Counted from the first letter of the stretch, positions 20,205 through 33,832 are shown. The stretch is 64,000 bases of DNA from Sipunculus nudus (GCA_026874595.1 CM049316.1:71827176-71891175), one strand, 5' to 3'. Program-made: numbers and translations. Notes: a model not told the origin generated them from the letters alone.

Positions 20205-21269
20205 TAATTTCAAACGAGTCATACAATATATGGTAACAGACACGTATGTTAATATGGTTTTGTTAATTTGATACCTACAGAGGATCCATGTCTTCTTCCT
20301 TTGGACCTTTAGGCCTGCAAATATATTTAATACAACTATGGTAATAATGAATTCAGTTCTATCACTGTCACGATTGACGGCTTGGATGTGTTCGAAAAAT
20401 TCTATTTGAGATATAATACATATTTTAAATATTCAAACGAATAACCGCTGACTTCTCCAGACTGCGTTTGATCAATCTCTTGATGTCAAACACAAAATAA
20501 AGAAAGGCCATTTTTCTAAATTAAACCCTGTCGGCTTAGCAGCAGTAGTGATAATAATAATTGTTATCAATCTGCATTCGGAGGGAAGCAAGCACCGCGA
20601 TACTCCCAAAGCTTTGTTAGCATCCATTTATTTGGCCCACATTCCTAAGTTAATTCGTGGATAAGTGCTTCTACATTTGTGAATATTCCTTGATGAAATC
20701 CCTGAATCCGTATCATGTGCCGGATCTACATCAACATATCATGATATATCCACTGATGTAAACCCAAACATACACTCACATTATGTAGTCGTACTCATAC
20801 CCTTTCCTTCATATTGTCCACGCGTGAACAATTGCATGTTATGCACACATTAAACGCCGCCATTTGTGATGACTATTGTTTAGATTTAACACCAGACGGC
20901 CGGAATGCAAGCACTGAAATAAATCGTGTGTATGATTAAAATGGCAGCCAATCAAATATGCTCTTTTAGAAAGCTTTAGCAACCTAATGTAACATTGAGG
21001 TGAACTCCCTCGGTCAAAGGCCTGCTAGCTGCTGGAACAAAACTGCTTGTTCCTTGGTTACCATTTGGTTTAGCTGATCTGTTACTTTTGTGTCGTTCTC
21101 TCTAGTTATCACAATAAGAAAACCAAATCAGTGAAGTTTAAAACGGGGAGATGAAGCTGATACGGAAACAGCCGCACTTCTCCCGTACAAATTCAATACG
21201 ATATATGCTGTAATAATTTTTAGGACATCGCTTGAAAAGAGGTTGTCCTGTAATAACCAACCTGTCCGT

Positions 21270-22288
21270 CTGTCTAGCCAAAGTTTTCAACCCAAATCAT
21301 CCATCCTACATGACAATATGTTTGAAAGACCATGCTGATTCATTCACAGAGATATAGAACAAGAATACACGGAAAAAGGTCCGATCACCAAGTATGGTAA
21401 TCGTACCCATGACCCTCCAATTGTCGGGCGTCTGCTCTAACAGTGAGCTAACAGGGATCCCCAAGTTCCTCTGTGTATCAGCACATTTTTTTTTATCAAG
21501 CAAAGTGACGTCATACTGTGACTGGTATTATACATACTTCATGTGCCGACACAGCGACTTTACATGCAGCAGTGACGAAGTGATGGCCTTTTACGGTATG
21601 CATCAAATATTATATAAAGATGTTTAAATGGCCATGCTGGTCCATTTTATAGGGATATTTAACAAGAATACACAGCAAAAGTCCGAAAAGTTCCGTCTTA
21701 CCTAATACCTCACCTGCCAATAGGGTCGAAGGTGCATGCTATCCAAAAAATCATTTTCGGATGATAACTCCAGTTTGGATCGATATGTGGATTTCATTCA
21801 TGACTTATATATGGCCCATCACTAAAGCAAGAACCCTCTTGATTTAGAGGTCAGAGATCAAGGTCACAGGACACAGTTCTCTAAAAAGTTTGTGGAAGCA
21901 TTTTAAGCCAAATTTGGCACCCCGCAGCTTTCATCTTGCACAAACAGCTCACCTACTAAAAGGGGAGTCCCTGTTAATTTGGGATGATATGGTTAAATGT
22001 CAAGGTTACAGGAGCGATCTGTCCAAAAATTCATTTCCAGATGATAACTAACTCCAATTTGGTTTGACATATGGATTTCAAACTTGACTAATTTATGGCC
22101 CACCACTTATATAAAAACACTTTTTATTTTGGGGTCAATAAGTCAATGTTGAAGATCACAGGACCAACATCTTTATAAATATTGTGAAGGCATTGCAAAT
22201 GTTTCATACTTTGTATTTCCTTACAATAGGGGATAAGCACATTGATTTCGACTTTAATTCAAAGGTGAAGGTCACATGATCGTCCTTC
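21270..22288. repeat. ~280-bp repeats with truncated GTCT tract (A2)
   Basis: Counterpart of 2081-3290. The GTCT tract is cut to CTGTCCGTCTGTCT and joined directly to AGCCAAAG, dropping the first GATGATAACT monomer start. The remaining monomers are kept. Confidence 0.75.
21391..21462 (-). mobile_element. tRNA-derived SINE head (A2)
   Basis: Same tRNA-like sequence as in A1, minus strand, A and B boxes kept. Its plus-strand left flank reads CACCAAGTATGG instead of CACCCAGTATGG. Confidence 0.6.
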
Positions 22289-22631
22289 TGATTTATATAC
22301 TTTACGGCTTACAGTTTATAAATATATCTAATGTAATTATGCCTCCTTTGCTTGGGATAGTCCACTTCTACAAATTCATACACGACAATCACTGATTCAA
22401 ACCGTAACCTCATGGTTCAGATGATTTTCTAATACTGTTTTGGATCAGCTCCTTCCGTCTCTGCATATAATCAGGTCCTTTATTATATTTTTTAAGCATT
22501 ACTCAGTCAACATTGGACGGGTAAGGGCCTTCTGCTTGGACAATCCTGATCTGTCATTATTCCAGTTTTATTACAGATGCGGTACTAATAACTGACCTGA
22601 TCGTAGTGTAAATACAGCTTCACATACGTAC

Positions 22632-22809
22632 CTGGCGTCACATTTCATTCCCCTACAGTCAATATCAGCGGTTCCCAGATTCGTAGCTGTGTCGATGCCA
22701 CATGTTTGAGACTTCACCCAAAAGTTAATGGCAGCCTTAAACAAAATGAAAATAGCATTTACATAGAGTATAAATTAATGGTGATAATAAACAGAAGCGT
22801 TGTTGACAT
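22632..22809 (-). pseudogene. Exon X(A2): broken signal peptide
   Basis: Core 22632-22735 encodes the same Cys-rich segment as X(B), with Asn for Thr before FWVK, and keeps the phase-2 donor. The ATG at 22809 runs into TAA and is out of frame with the core, as in all A modules. Its partner is Y(B1) at 11141-11456, over 11 kb away, with the LTR element (opposite strand) in the intron. Pseudogene unless another first exon exists. Confidence 0.55.
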
Positions 22810-23661
22810 AGCAAAGTTGAGTATATAACATATTTTAGGGATCTTTTGGCTACTCACGTTTTAGGTGAATCTAACACATAACATATTATTTCGAGATAAT
22901 TCAGTCGATCAGTTTCTAGCTTAGTCATATTCATATTCATATGTAACTCATACAGATAGCATTATGGATATGACATACATGCATCAATTGCCTGATTAAC
23001 TCGTCGTTTATAATAGCGTTTCATATTTTGTTGAATATTTAAATAAAACAAATATTTGGTAATTTGAAATTCATAAAAGAACATTTTTTTTCCCAGTTTC
23101 TGCAGAAATAAATATATATTCGAAAATATGTTGTGGGAATGAAGAAAATAATATTCTTGGGAGAGCTTATGTCCTAACTTTCCCTGAACAAGTGTGTGGG
23201 GGTTGTCCCTAGATTTGAGCAGGTGTCAGGAAGACGAGCATTTCTCTGGGTGGATTGTCCCCTTAAAGTTTTTTAAAACAAGGCCAATTGGACATAATTA
23301 GTATCAAACTGTTCCACAACGTTTGTTTATAAGGAATTCATCTCTACACTTCAAACAGAAATATAAATGTTGATTTAGTGATAAAACAAATGCAAGAGCT
23401 ATAACATACTATAGTATTAAATCGGAATGTAGAGACCGAGTTGAAAATTGGTGACATATTTTCCAATAAACACCTAAATTTGTTTTTAAGTACTAAAATA
23501 TCATTTTAAATGGTCAACTGAATCCAGCAATTGCATTTTGTCGTAGATTTGGACATTCCCTGTTAATAAGAAAGTGTAATATCATACGCGAATATTACAC
23601 AACTGTAAACAAACACACAAACCATTCATTAAATATAAACCTCTTCCAATTCCATTTATTA

Positions 23662-23980
23662 TTATGGAGAAATAATCATGTACGAGCTAACCGAAACTGA
23701 GGTCGTAGATTTATGATCGCAGCAAATCTTCTTGTGTTGTTCCTTGTCACTCATTTCTTTGTCCATTCCTTTGCCTTTTCCTTTGTCTTCTTCTTCTCCA
23801 TGGTGATCTCCTGGTCCGAAGGTGCTGATAGGCAACAGGGTTTTCATACCTCGCAACTTCTCGAGAAGACCCATGCAGACCTCTGAACACTTTGCTCTGA
23901 CGTCATTATCGCACGTGAGTTCGGGGACTGGATGGATCATTGCCTTTGTGCCCATGGAGGTTGTCATATTGCAAACACAC
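23662..23980 (-). CDS. Exon Y(A2): terminal exon
   Basis: A-type terminal exon: CVCN opening after the acceptor, CDNDVRAKCSEVC, STFGPGD linker, Lys/Glu/Gly tail, ICCDH, TAA and a following AATAAA. Its partner is X(B2) at 29122-29300, which has an intact signal peptide; the joined frame is 165 codons. Together with X(B2) this is one of the best candidates for a working gene. Confidence 0.65.
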
Positions 23981-25170
23981 CTGGAGTTGAAGAACAGTTA
24001 AAATGGTAATATTTTTTTTTCTTAATCATCAAAAACAAACAAGATAGGTTCATGGTCTATTAAAGGCACTGCCTATTGAATAATGATATAAGTATCCTAT
24101 TAATAAGAATGACAGGTTATCTATCTTTCTGGATTTCCGGTTTTATTCGCATGAAATATGAATAATTCTGAAGTTTTATCCTGTCTTGTTAACATAGAGC
24201 TAATCTCTGAATCTCTGTTGCCTTTCAAGCATGGCTATTCTTGAACTGAGTACCTGCTCTGAGGTACATCGCCTTACACACTTTTTCTACCCCAGTAATC
24301 CAAATATAATAGTAAAAAAAAATAATAGATATAAAATATGTGAAGTAGCACAATAGTAATGTAGGAGTATTTTTTTAATATGTTTGTTGATAGAACCTTT
24401 TTATTGAGTTAAGCTGGCATATAAACCAAATGTTTGCAATTTCCAATTAAAGGAAGTCTTCCCATAACGCTGCAACTCACTTGTAATGGATTGTGTACGA
24501 TCTTGAAGTAATACTTAATATGAATCTGTTACCAATAGAAATATTTCCAATATATTAATAATTTTGGAAAATAATCATTTTTAAGAAATTAAACAAAAAC
24601 CGGTGTCGCTGAAAAATGAAAAAGAAAATTAAGAACACATTGGCATTTTAATGCTTTGCTCTCTGGAGGACTGTGAAAAGTAAAGAAATATCTGTGCTCC
24701 AAATTTAAATGTAGAAATAAAACGTCTTTAAAGCCCTATAAGCCTCTAAACTAAACATCAATCGTGAATTAGACGACATCGGTTAAAATTTTGTTGAGTC
24801 TAAGAGTAATCAATTGATATTATTAGAACATTTTTCAATTAATCAATGAAATAATTAAATATTTTAAATTAGTTGTTTTGTAATACGTTGGGAAAATATC
24901 AAGAATGCTCCGGTTGATTCTGATTTTGTTTATCTTGCATATCCGATTATATATGCAAAATAGCAGTCAATTGTACTGTGATTCTGCACTTTGGTATGTG
25001 ATAAAGGCAATCACTGTCTGTTGAATCACAGAAACCCCCTTTATTATCATAATAATTGCTACAAGAATAGCAAGTGTATGGTTCTTATAAAATAAAATGC
25101 ATAATTTGTTGATGCACACTCAAAGGATTTGAACATTTTAGTCATATTTTGTATGAACTTTCAACTATTA

Positions 25171-26376
25171 CAGTCGAATCTCTTTTAGTGGGCATCTCCA
25201 TTAAATGGGCACCTCTATAAAGTGGGCACCTCTATAAAGTGGGCACTTTGGGCAGTCCCAATTTTTTCTTCTCTTTATTATGTTTAGCTAATAAGGGCAA
25301 CTCTATATTCTTTAAAGTGGGCACTTTTTCCCTGCTAATGTGGCCACTTGATTGAATTTCCAAGCCGGAGTATCTTTTTATGTAAAATTTCTGAGCTTTC
25401 TTTATTGTGAATTTTTTTATTATTATTCAGAATAACTATTAATTATTTAATAATTATATTTTAACAATGAATAATCAAACAAAAACAAAGTCAGAGGTGT
25501 ATTACTGTCAGATTGCATAATTATAATAATTGCCTTCTCGACTCAATGTTAGGAAATGATACATGCATACTAAATAGATTACATTCATTGATGGGCCTGT
25601 ACTTACTCCGGTCAGACCTCAGCCCAGACTGGCTGTTCCTGTGATGGTTTATAACCAGCAGTGAATGTACCACTCAGTACCCATTCGTACTGGACTGATA
25701 GGTATAGTTTGATCCGACAGTCACAGTAGATTTTCTGATGTTAGCGAAGCAAAGAAACTGCTATAGTTAATACAATGGATGGCGCCCTACTCATTCACCC
25801 GATTACTTGGTACCCTGAGATGAAGAATTAGGGTAAGGGCCCCTTGGTCCACTAGCAGTTGCACTTAATGATCAACACCAAACATTCGTATGCATTGTGT
25901 CATATTCACTGATATTGTCCAGTTATAAAATTTCAACCCCTCACTGATATATAATTGTTTGGTATAGTCCGAAAAGAGTTCCTGTTTAAATATTCAGAGA
26001 GTGGCTTGTATTGGAGAAAGTTTGTAGAACAGCATGGTATATATAAGGATCCGGTGTGTAACTTAACATTATTTGATAAATATTTAAATAAGAGGATCAA
26101 TGCTTGAAGGTTACATTCATTGGTGTATATGTTATAACAAACACACATATATATTAACAGTTATGAATTTTAACCTATTAATCTTTATTGTTAAAAACAG
26201 GGAGAAAGTACATACATAAAGTTAATGAATTACTCTTAAAACAGACTCAGCAATAGTAATATTTCAAAGTAGGTGTCAGCACTGAATGGAGAAGCTGTTA
26301 TCTCTATAGGGGGCACCTCTTTAAAGTGGGCAGTTTGGCGTGTCGCCACAGTGCCCACAATATAGAGGTTCGACTG
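25171..26376 (+). mobile_element. pogo/Tc1-like MITE, intact copy (B2)
   Basis: 1206 bp between TA duplications, ends CAGTCGAATCTC and GGTTCGACTG. The left subterminal repeat reads GGGCACCTCTATAAAGT twice in tandem, cleaner than in B1. Confidence 0.8.
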
Positions 26377-27860
26377 TAATTTCAAATGAATCAAACAATA
26401 TATGGTAACAGACACGTATGTTAATATGGTTTTGTTAATTTGATACCTACAGAGGATCCATGTCTTCTTCCTTTGGACCGTTAGGCCTACAAATATATTA
26501 AATACAATTATGGTAATAATGAATTAAGTTCTATCACTGTCACGATTGACGGCGTGGCTGTGTTTGAAAAATTCTGTTTGAAATATAATACATATTTTAA
26601 ATATTCAAACGAATAACCGCTGACTTCTCCAGACTGCGTTTGATCAATCTCTTGATGTCAAACACAATATAAAGAAAGGCCATCCAAGGGGATCTTCAAT
26701 TGTATTTGGATTGTACGATTTCATAACTCATCCCTTAATTAAATACTAACCGATCCAGAAAGTTCCATTGAATCCGTTTAACATATACCTCAAGTGAACG
26801 TTTATGCTGAATTTTTCGAAATTAAACCCTTTCGGCTTAGCAGTAGTGGTAATAATAATAATTGTTATCAATCTGCATTCGAAGGGAAGCAAGCACCGCG
26901 ATACTATCAGAACTGTGTTTGCATCCATTTATTCGGCCCAAATTCCTAAGTTAATTCGTGCATAAGTGCTTCTACATTTGTGAATATTCCTTGATGGAAT
27001 CCCTGAATCCGTATCATGTGCCGGATCTACATCAACATATCATGATATATCCACTGTTGTAAACACAAACATACACTCACATTATATAGACGTACTCATA
27101 CCCTTTCCTTCATAATGTCCATGCGTGGACAATTGCATATTATGCACTCATTAAACGCTGCCATTTGTGATGACTATTGTTTGGATTTAACACCAGACGG
27201 CTGGAATGCAATCACTGAAATTAATCGTGTCTATGATTCAAATGGCAGCCAATCAAATATGCTCTTTCAGAAAGCTTTAGCAACCTAATATAACATTGAA
27301 GTAAACCCCCTCGGTCAAGGGCCTGCTAGCTGCTGGCACAAAACTGCTTGTTCCTTGGTTACCATTTGGTTCAGCTGATCTGTTACTTTTGTGTCGTTCT
27401 CTCTAGTTATCACAATAAGAAAACCAAATCAATGAAGTTTAAAACGGGGAGATGAGGCTGATACGGAAACAGCTGCATTTTTCCGGTACAAAGTCAATAC
27501 GATATATGCTGACACCGCTTGAAAAGAGGTTGTCCTGTAAAAACCAACCTGTCCGTCTGTCTGTCCGACTGTCTATCTGTCTGTCGGACCGTAAAAAAAA
27601 TTATGATAACTCCATTTAGGGTAGACATGGATTTCAAGTTTTACTTGTACATGCCCTACCAGTTAAGGAAGAACCCCTTTTAATTTTAGTGCCAAATGTA
27701 CAAGCCACAGGACCCATCTCTTCAAAAAGTTTGTTGATACGTTTTATGTCAAACTTTTCAACCCAAACCATCCATCTTACATGACAATATGTTTGAAAGA
27801 CCATGCTGATTCATTCACAGAGATATAGAACAAAAATTAACAGAAAAGGTCCGATCACCC

Positions 27861-27932
27861 AGTATGGTAATCGTACCCATGACCCTCCAATTGTCGGGCG
27901 TCTGCTCTAACAGTGAGCTAACAGGGATCCCC
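27861..27932 (-). mobile_element. tRNA-derived SINE head (B2)
   Basis: Same 72-nt tRNA-like sequence as B1, minus strand, in the same place within the repeats. Confidence 0.6.
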
Positions 27933-28756
27933 AAGTTCCTCTGTGTATCAGTACATTTTTTTATAAAGCAAAGAGACGTCATACTGTGACTGGTATTATA
28001 CATACTTCATGTGCTGACACAGCGACTTTGCATGCAGCAGTGACGAAGTGATGGCCTTTTATGGTATGCATCAGATATTATATAAAGATGTTAAAATGGC
28101 CATGCTGGTCCATTTTATGGGGATATTTAACAAGAATACACAGACAAAGTCCGAAAAGTTCCGTCTTACCTAATACCTCACCTGCCAATAGGGTCAAGGT
28201 CGAAGGTGCATGCTGTCCAAAAAATCATTTTCGGATGATAACTCCAGTTTGGATCGATATGTGGATTTCATTCATGACTTATATATGGTCCATTACTAAA
28301 GCAAAAACCCTCTTGATTTAGAGGTCAGAGATCAAGGTCACAGGACACAGTTCATTAAAAAGTTTGTGGAAGCATTTTAAGCCAAACTTGGCACCCCGCT
28401 GCTTTCATCTTACACAAACAGCTCACCTACTAAAAGGGGAGTCCCTGTTAATTTGGGATGATATGGTTAAATGTCAAGGTCACAGGAGCCATCTGTCCAG
28501 AAATTTATTTCCAGATGATAACTCCAATATGGTTTGACATATGGATTTCAAACTTGACTAATATATGGCCCACCAGAAATGTAAAAACACTTTTTTATTT
28601 TGGGTTCATGAAGTCAATGTTGAAGATCACAGGACCAACATCTTTATAAATATTGTGAAGGCATTGCAAATGTTTCATACTTAATCTTACACATTTGTAT
28701 TTTCTTACAATAGGGGATAACCATGTTGATTTCGACATCACAATTTCAAAGGTCAA

Positions 28757-28768
28757 GGTCACGTGACC
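28757..28768. promoter_or_regulatory. Palindrome GGTCACGTGACC (B2)
   Basis: Unchanged from B1: perfect 12-bp palindrome with an E-box, after GGTCAA. Function unproven. Confidence 0.35.
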
Positions 28769-29121
28769 GTCCTTCTGATTTATATACTTAACGGCTTACA
28801 GTTTATAAATATATCTAATGTTATTATGCCTCCTTTGCTTGGGATACTCCACTTCTACAAATTCATACACGACTATCACTGATTCAAACCGTAACCTCAT
28901 GGTCCAGATGATTTTTTAAAACTGTTTTGGATCAGTTCCTTCCGTCTCTGCATATAATCAGGTCTCTATTATATTTTATTTCAAGCATTACTCAGTAAAC
29001 ATTGGACGGGTAAGGGCCTTCTGCTTGGACTATCCTGATCTGTCATTATTCCAGTTTTTATTACAGATGCGGTACTAATAACTGACCTGATCGTAGTGTA
29101 AATACAGCTTCACATACGTAC

Positions 29122-29300
29122 CTGGCGTCACATTTCATTCCCCTACAGTCAATATCAGCGGTTCCCAGATTCGTAGCAGTGTCGATGCCACATGATTGAG
29201 ACTTCACCCAAAAGGTAATGGCAGCCTTAAAGCAAAATGAAAATAGCATTAACATAGAGTATAAATTAACCGTGATAATAAACAGAAGCGTTGTTGACAT
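29122..29300 (-). CDS. Exon X(B2): signal peptide and Cys-rich segment
   Basis: ATG at 29300, hydrophobic signal peptide, mature segment with VKSQSCGID (Ser for Thr before the first Cys), ending in the phase-2 donor GTACGTATG. Splices to Y(A2) at 23662-23980 over a 5.1-kb intron holding the MITE. Predicted secreted, family unknown. Confidence 0.65.
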
Positions 29301-30148
29301 AGCAAAGTTGAGTATATTGCATATTTTAGGGATCTTTTGGCTACTCACGTTTTAGGTGAATGAAACACATAACATTTTATTTCCAGATAATTCAGTCAAT
29401 CAGTTTCTAGCTTAGTCATATTCATATTCATATGTAACTCATACAGATAGCATTATAGATATGACATACATGCATCAATTGCCTGATTAACTCGTCGTTT
29501 ATAATAGCGTTTCATATTTTGTTGAATATTTAAATAAACAAATATTTGGTAATTTGAAATTTATAAAGGAACATTTTTTTCCAGTTTCTGCACAAATAAA
29601 TATATATTCCAAAATATGTTGTGGGAATGAAGAAAATAATATTCTTGGGGGAGCTTATGTCCTAACTTTCCCTGGACAAGTGTGTGGGGGTTGTCCCCAG
29701 ATTTGAGCAGGTGTCAGGAAGACGAGCATTTCTCTGGGGAGATTGTCCCCTTAAAGTTTTTCAAAACAAGGCCAATTGGACATAATTAGTATCAAACTGT
29801 TCCACAACGTTTGTTAATAAGGAATTGATCTCTATACTTCAAACAGAATTATAAATGATGATGTAGTGATAAAACAGATTCAAGAGCTATAACATACTAT
29901 AGTATTAAATCGGAATTGAGAGACCGAGTTGAAAATTGACGACATATTTTCCCATAAACACCTAAATTTGTTTTTAAGTACTAAAATATCATTTTAAAGG
30001 GTCAACTGAATCTAGCAATTGCATTTTGTCGCAGATTTGAACATTCACTGTTAATAAGAAAGTGGAATATCATACGTGAAATTACACACCTGTAAACAAA
30101 CACCCAAAGCTCTCATTAAATATAAACCTCTTCCAATTCCATTTATTA

Positions 30149-30464
30149 TTATGGAGAAATAATCATGTACGAGCTAACCGAAACTGTGGTCGTAGATTTA
30201 TGATCGCAGCAAATCTTCTTGTGTTGTTCCTTGTCACTCATTTCTTTGTCCATTCCTTTGCCTTTTCCTTTGTCTTCTTCTTCTCCATGGTGATCTCCTG
30301 GTGGTCCGAGAATGGGCACCAGGGTTTTCATACCTCGCAACTTCTCGAGAAGACCCATGCAGACGTCTGAACACTTTGCTCTGACGTCATTATCGCACGT
30401 GAGTTCGGGTATTGGATGGAGCATTGCCTTTGTGCCCATGGAGGTTGTCATATTGCAAACACAC
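30149..30464 (-). CDS. Exon Y(B2): terminal exon, B type
   Basis: B-type terminal exon, with one private change (KTLVPI for KTLLPI). Its partner would be X(A3) at 41754-41931, broken at the signal peptide, with the second LTR element in the intron. Confidence 0.55.
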
Positions 30465-31628
30465 CTGGAATTGAAGAATAGTTAAAATGGTTATATCTTT
30501 TTTTCTTAATCATTAAAAAAAATACAAGATAAGTTCATGGTCTATTGATGGCACTGCCTATTGAATAATGATATAAGTATCTTATTGATAAGAATGACAG
30601 GTTATCTATCTTTCTGGATTTACGGTTTAATTCGCACGAAATATGAATAATTCAGAAGTTTTATCCTGTCTTGTTAACATAGAGCTTATCTCTGAATCTC
30701 TGTTGCCTTTGAAGCACGGCGATTCTTGAACTGAGTATCTGCTCTGAGGTACATCGCCTTACCCATTTTTCCTACCCCAGTAATCCAAATAAAATAGTAA
30801 AAAATAATAAATATAAAATATATGAAGTAGCACAATAGTAATGTAGGAGTATTTTTTTATATGTTTGTTGATTGACTAATTTTATTGAATGAAGCTGGCA
30901 TATAAACCAAATGTTTGCTATTTCCAATTAAAGGAAGTCTTTGCCCAACGCTCGCAACTCAGTTGTAATGGATTGTGTACCACCTTGAAGTAATACCAAA
31001 TATGAATCTGTTACCTATTAGAAATATTTCTAATATATAAATAATTTTGGAAAATAATCATTTTTAAGAAATTAAACAAAAACAGGTGTTTGCTGATAAA
31101 TGGAAAAGAAAAATAAGAAAACAGTGGTAGTTTAATGCTTTTCTCTCTGGTGAACTGTGAAAAGTAAAGAAATATCTGTGGTTCAGATTTAAATGTAGAA
31201 ATAAATTCGTCAACCCCTATAAGTCTTCAAACTAAACATAAATACTGAATTGATCGAAATCGTTTAAAATTTTGTTGAGTCTAAGAGCAATTTGTTGACA
31301 TTATCAGAACATTTCTCCATTAATCAATGAAATAATTAAATATTTTAAATTTGTCTTTTTGTAATACTTTGGGTTGATTGCGTTCATCTGGCTTACCGAA
31401 TTATATATGCAAAATAGCTGTCAATTGTACTGTGATTCTGCATTTTTGATATAAGTGAAAAAAAACAATCACTGTCTGTTGAATCACAGAAACCCCCTTT
31501 ATTATCATAATATTTGCTACAAGAATAGCAAGTGTATGGTTCTAATATAATAAAATGCATAAATTATTGATGCATACTCAAAAGATTTGAATATTTTAGT
31601 CATATTTTGTATGATCTTTCAACTATTA

Positions 31629-31723
31629 CAGTCGAACCACTTTGAGTGGGCACCTTCATAAAAATGGGTACCTCTATAAAGTAGGCACTATTGGGCAGTC
31701 CCATTTTTTCTTCTCTTTATTAT
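31629..31723 (+). mobile_element. MITE 5' end, split by the LTR element (A3 MITE)
   Basis: TA plus CAGTCGAACCACTTTG up to CTTTATTAT at the LTR start; continues at 38474. Confidence 0.8.
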
Positions 31724-32518
31724 TGTTACTGATGTCTTTTTTATTGTGTGACCGGGGCGTAACTCGTGATGTAGCGGCCTCGCCTGGCCGGGTGTTGCAC
31801 TCTCAGTTTAATCCGTGCTGGTTAAACTCTCGTTGTTATGCTATTCTGGGGTATTCCCGCCTGGCTGAACCGGGCGATCTCACGTGTGAACCCCGATATG
31901 TAGAGCCACGGCTTTCGTTGTTCTGGATGATTCCTGAAAAGCGTGTGTACTGTGTATAATGTTAAATTCTGTAGATTGTTCGAGAAATAGAAAGTTCTCG
32001 GCTTGGGATGAGAGAATATTCCAGCGGACACGGAAGCGTGTTAGTAAGTCTGTGGGACCTATCCGAATATCCAGTAATTTCAGTGATTCTACTATTATTA
32101 ACACATTACAATTTAGTGCTGCCTGTCTCAAGTTTACTTTTGGGATTGTTACAAGAGCTTAACATTGGACTGTTGTTCTCTGAGAAGATTTATATGAATT
32201 ACTGTTCATCTGGTTTATACATTTTAAAGGGCTTGTCGCTGTGACAGTGGTTGTATCCAGGTACTGTGCACCTAGTTTATTTTACTGTGTGATTATATTT
32301 ATTTGTTTGTCTACTGTTGTTTTACTGTGTAATTGTATTGATTTAGTGTATTGTTTTAACAATAAATTGTAGTTATTTGTTACAAAAAACCACTGACTTC
32401 TTTATTCATTCCCCTAGACATTTCACGCTGCCTAGTGTTACAGAATCTGTTTTTTTCTCCATTACAAAATTTATGTTCATCACGCTTACGTGATCTGTTG
32501 ATATTAGGTTCCGTAACA
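31724..32518 (+). mobile_element. 5' LTR, copy 2
   Basis: 795 bp, TGTTAC to CCGTAACA. Lacks the TATA segment, as in copies 1 and 3. Carries GCGGCCTCGCCTGG like the 3' LTRs, where the other 5' LTRs have GCGTTCCGCCTGG. Confidence 0.92.
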
Positions 32519-32524
32519 TTAAAT

Positions 32525-32541
32525 TGGGGCTCGTCCGGGAT
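32525..32541 (+). other. Primer binding site, copy 2
   Basis: TGGGGCTCGTCCGGGAT, 6 bases after the LTR. Confidence 0.8.
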
Positions 32542-32687
32542 GCTTAATAGTTTTGAATTTTTTTGGGGCCTTGACCTGGACACATTGTTTATAATACACT
32601 GTTTACAGGATTACATATTTTTTTTTTCAAATATATTGTTTACAGGATTTATCTCAGTGGTTTTTGTTATTGTTTTAACATCTTAAA

Positions 32688-33811
32688 ATGGCAGATTTCA
32701 AACCAGAGACATTTGTTCAGGATCCCGACCCTGACAAAAGGAAAATTGTTGCGTTTTGGACGACACTTTGGGCTGAGCGTGAAATAAGCTTTGAGAATGC
32801 CTTTAATCACTGCTAAAATCATGCAATAGTTAGCAAAGGTTTAATTAAAGAGAGTGCAGCTGAAACAAAAAATGACAGCCTTGCTATGAAATTAGAATTA
32901 AAAAAGTTAGAAATGCAACATGAGCAAGCATTAAAAGAGAGGGAGGAACATGAAAGGTTAGAAAGAGAAAGACTAGAAAAAAGAAATAGAAAGAGAAAAA
33001 AGAAATTGAGTTAAAACAACTGGAGTTAGAAATACTTAAACTAGAACTTAGTCTACGTGCTGCCCCAACTCACAGTGTTGATGTTACTAAACACATTAGA
33101 CTTGTCCCACCTTTTCAAGAAAAAGGGGTTGATAAATATTTCTTACACTTTGAAAAAGAAGCTGAAAATTTAAAATGGCCTAGGGAAAATTGGTTAAAAG
33201 TGTGTTGACTTGCAAGGCCAGAGAAATCTAACAGAGCTTTCGTAGAAGCTGTTGCTGACTATGATCTGGTTAAATGGTTAATCCTTATAGGTTATGAGTT
33301 AGTTCCGGAGGCTTACCGCGAGAAATTCAGAAATTGGGAAAAGCGCAAAGAACAAACCTACGTCGAATTTGCCAGGACAAAAGAGCAGTTGTTTGATCGC
33401 TGGTGTAGTTCTAAAAATGTAATGGAAGATGATGACAATTTGCGCCAGTTGATTTTGCTTGGAGACTTCAAGTGCTTCATTAACGCAGATGTTTAAACTT
33501 TTCTTGATGAGAAAAGTCCTGAAACACTTGACATTGTTGCTGAATCAGCTGATGATTATTCATTGACACAAAATGTCCTTTACTAACAAATCAAACCAGT
33601 CATTTACAAACAAGAATGTAAATCAGTATGGTCAAAAGAAGTTTAAAGCGCAGTCACCCGGTATTAGTAGTCCTGATAGTTCAACAAAGCCCATTGCTAC
33701 ACCTCAGTCCACGCCCACTGAGTCTAAGCACAAAAAAGACCAGTCATTATCTAAGAAAATTTGTAATTACTGCAAGAAGGATGGTCACTAATATCTGACT
33801 GCTGGAAATTT
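32688..33811 (+). pseudogene. gag: gag remnant, copy 2
   Basis: ATG at 32688, same early TAA as copy 1, coiled coil at about 32860-33015, then a SCAN-like capsid with LVPPFQEKGVDKYFLHFE and LKWPRENW in one frame (33100-33200), where copies 1 and 3 are disrupted. A frameshift follows after WPRENWL. The zinc knuckle near 33762-33802 carries the shared break after its His. Confidence 0.8.
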
Positions 33812-33832
33812 GCGAATAAACCAAATAGCAAA

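Larger units (their letters stand above)
20205..25170. repeat. Module A2 (exons and spacers)
   Basis: As module A1 but with 181 bp lost at about 21275. Contents: 20205-21269, spacer, no gene; 21270-22288, repeats and SINE head; 22632-22809, exon X(A2); 22810-23661, presumed intergenic; 23662-23980, exon Y(A2); 23981-25170, intron of the X(B2)-Y(A2) gene, nothing else seen. Confidence 0.85.
27548..28775. repeat. GTCT tract plus ~140/280-bp repeats (B2)
   Basis: Same arrangement as 8537-9765, with the TCAAGGTCA boxes kept. Confidence 0.75.
26377..31628. repeat. Module B2 (exons and spacers)
   Basis: As module B1. Contents: 26377-27547, spacer, no gene; 27548-28775, repeats and SINE head; 29122-29300, exon X(B2); 29301-30148, presumed intergenic; 30149-30464, exon Y(B2); 30465-31628, AT-rich intron sequence, nothing else seen. 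Confidence 0.85.
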
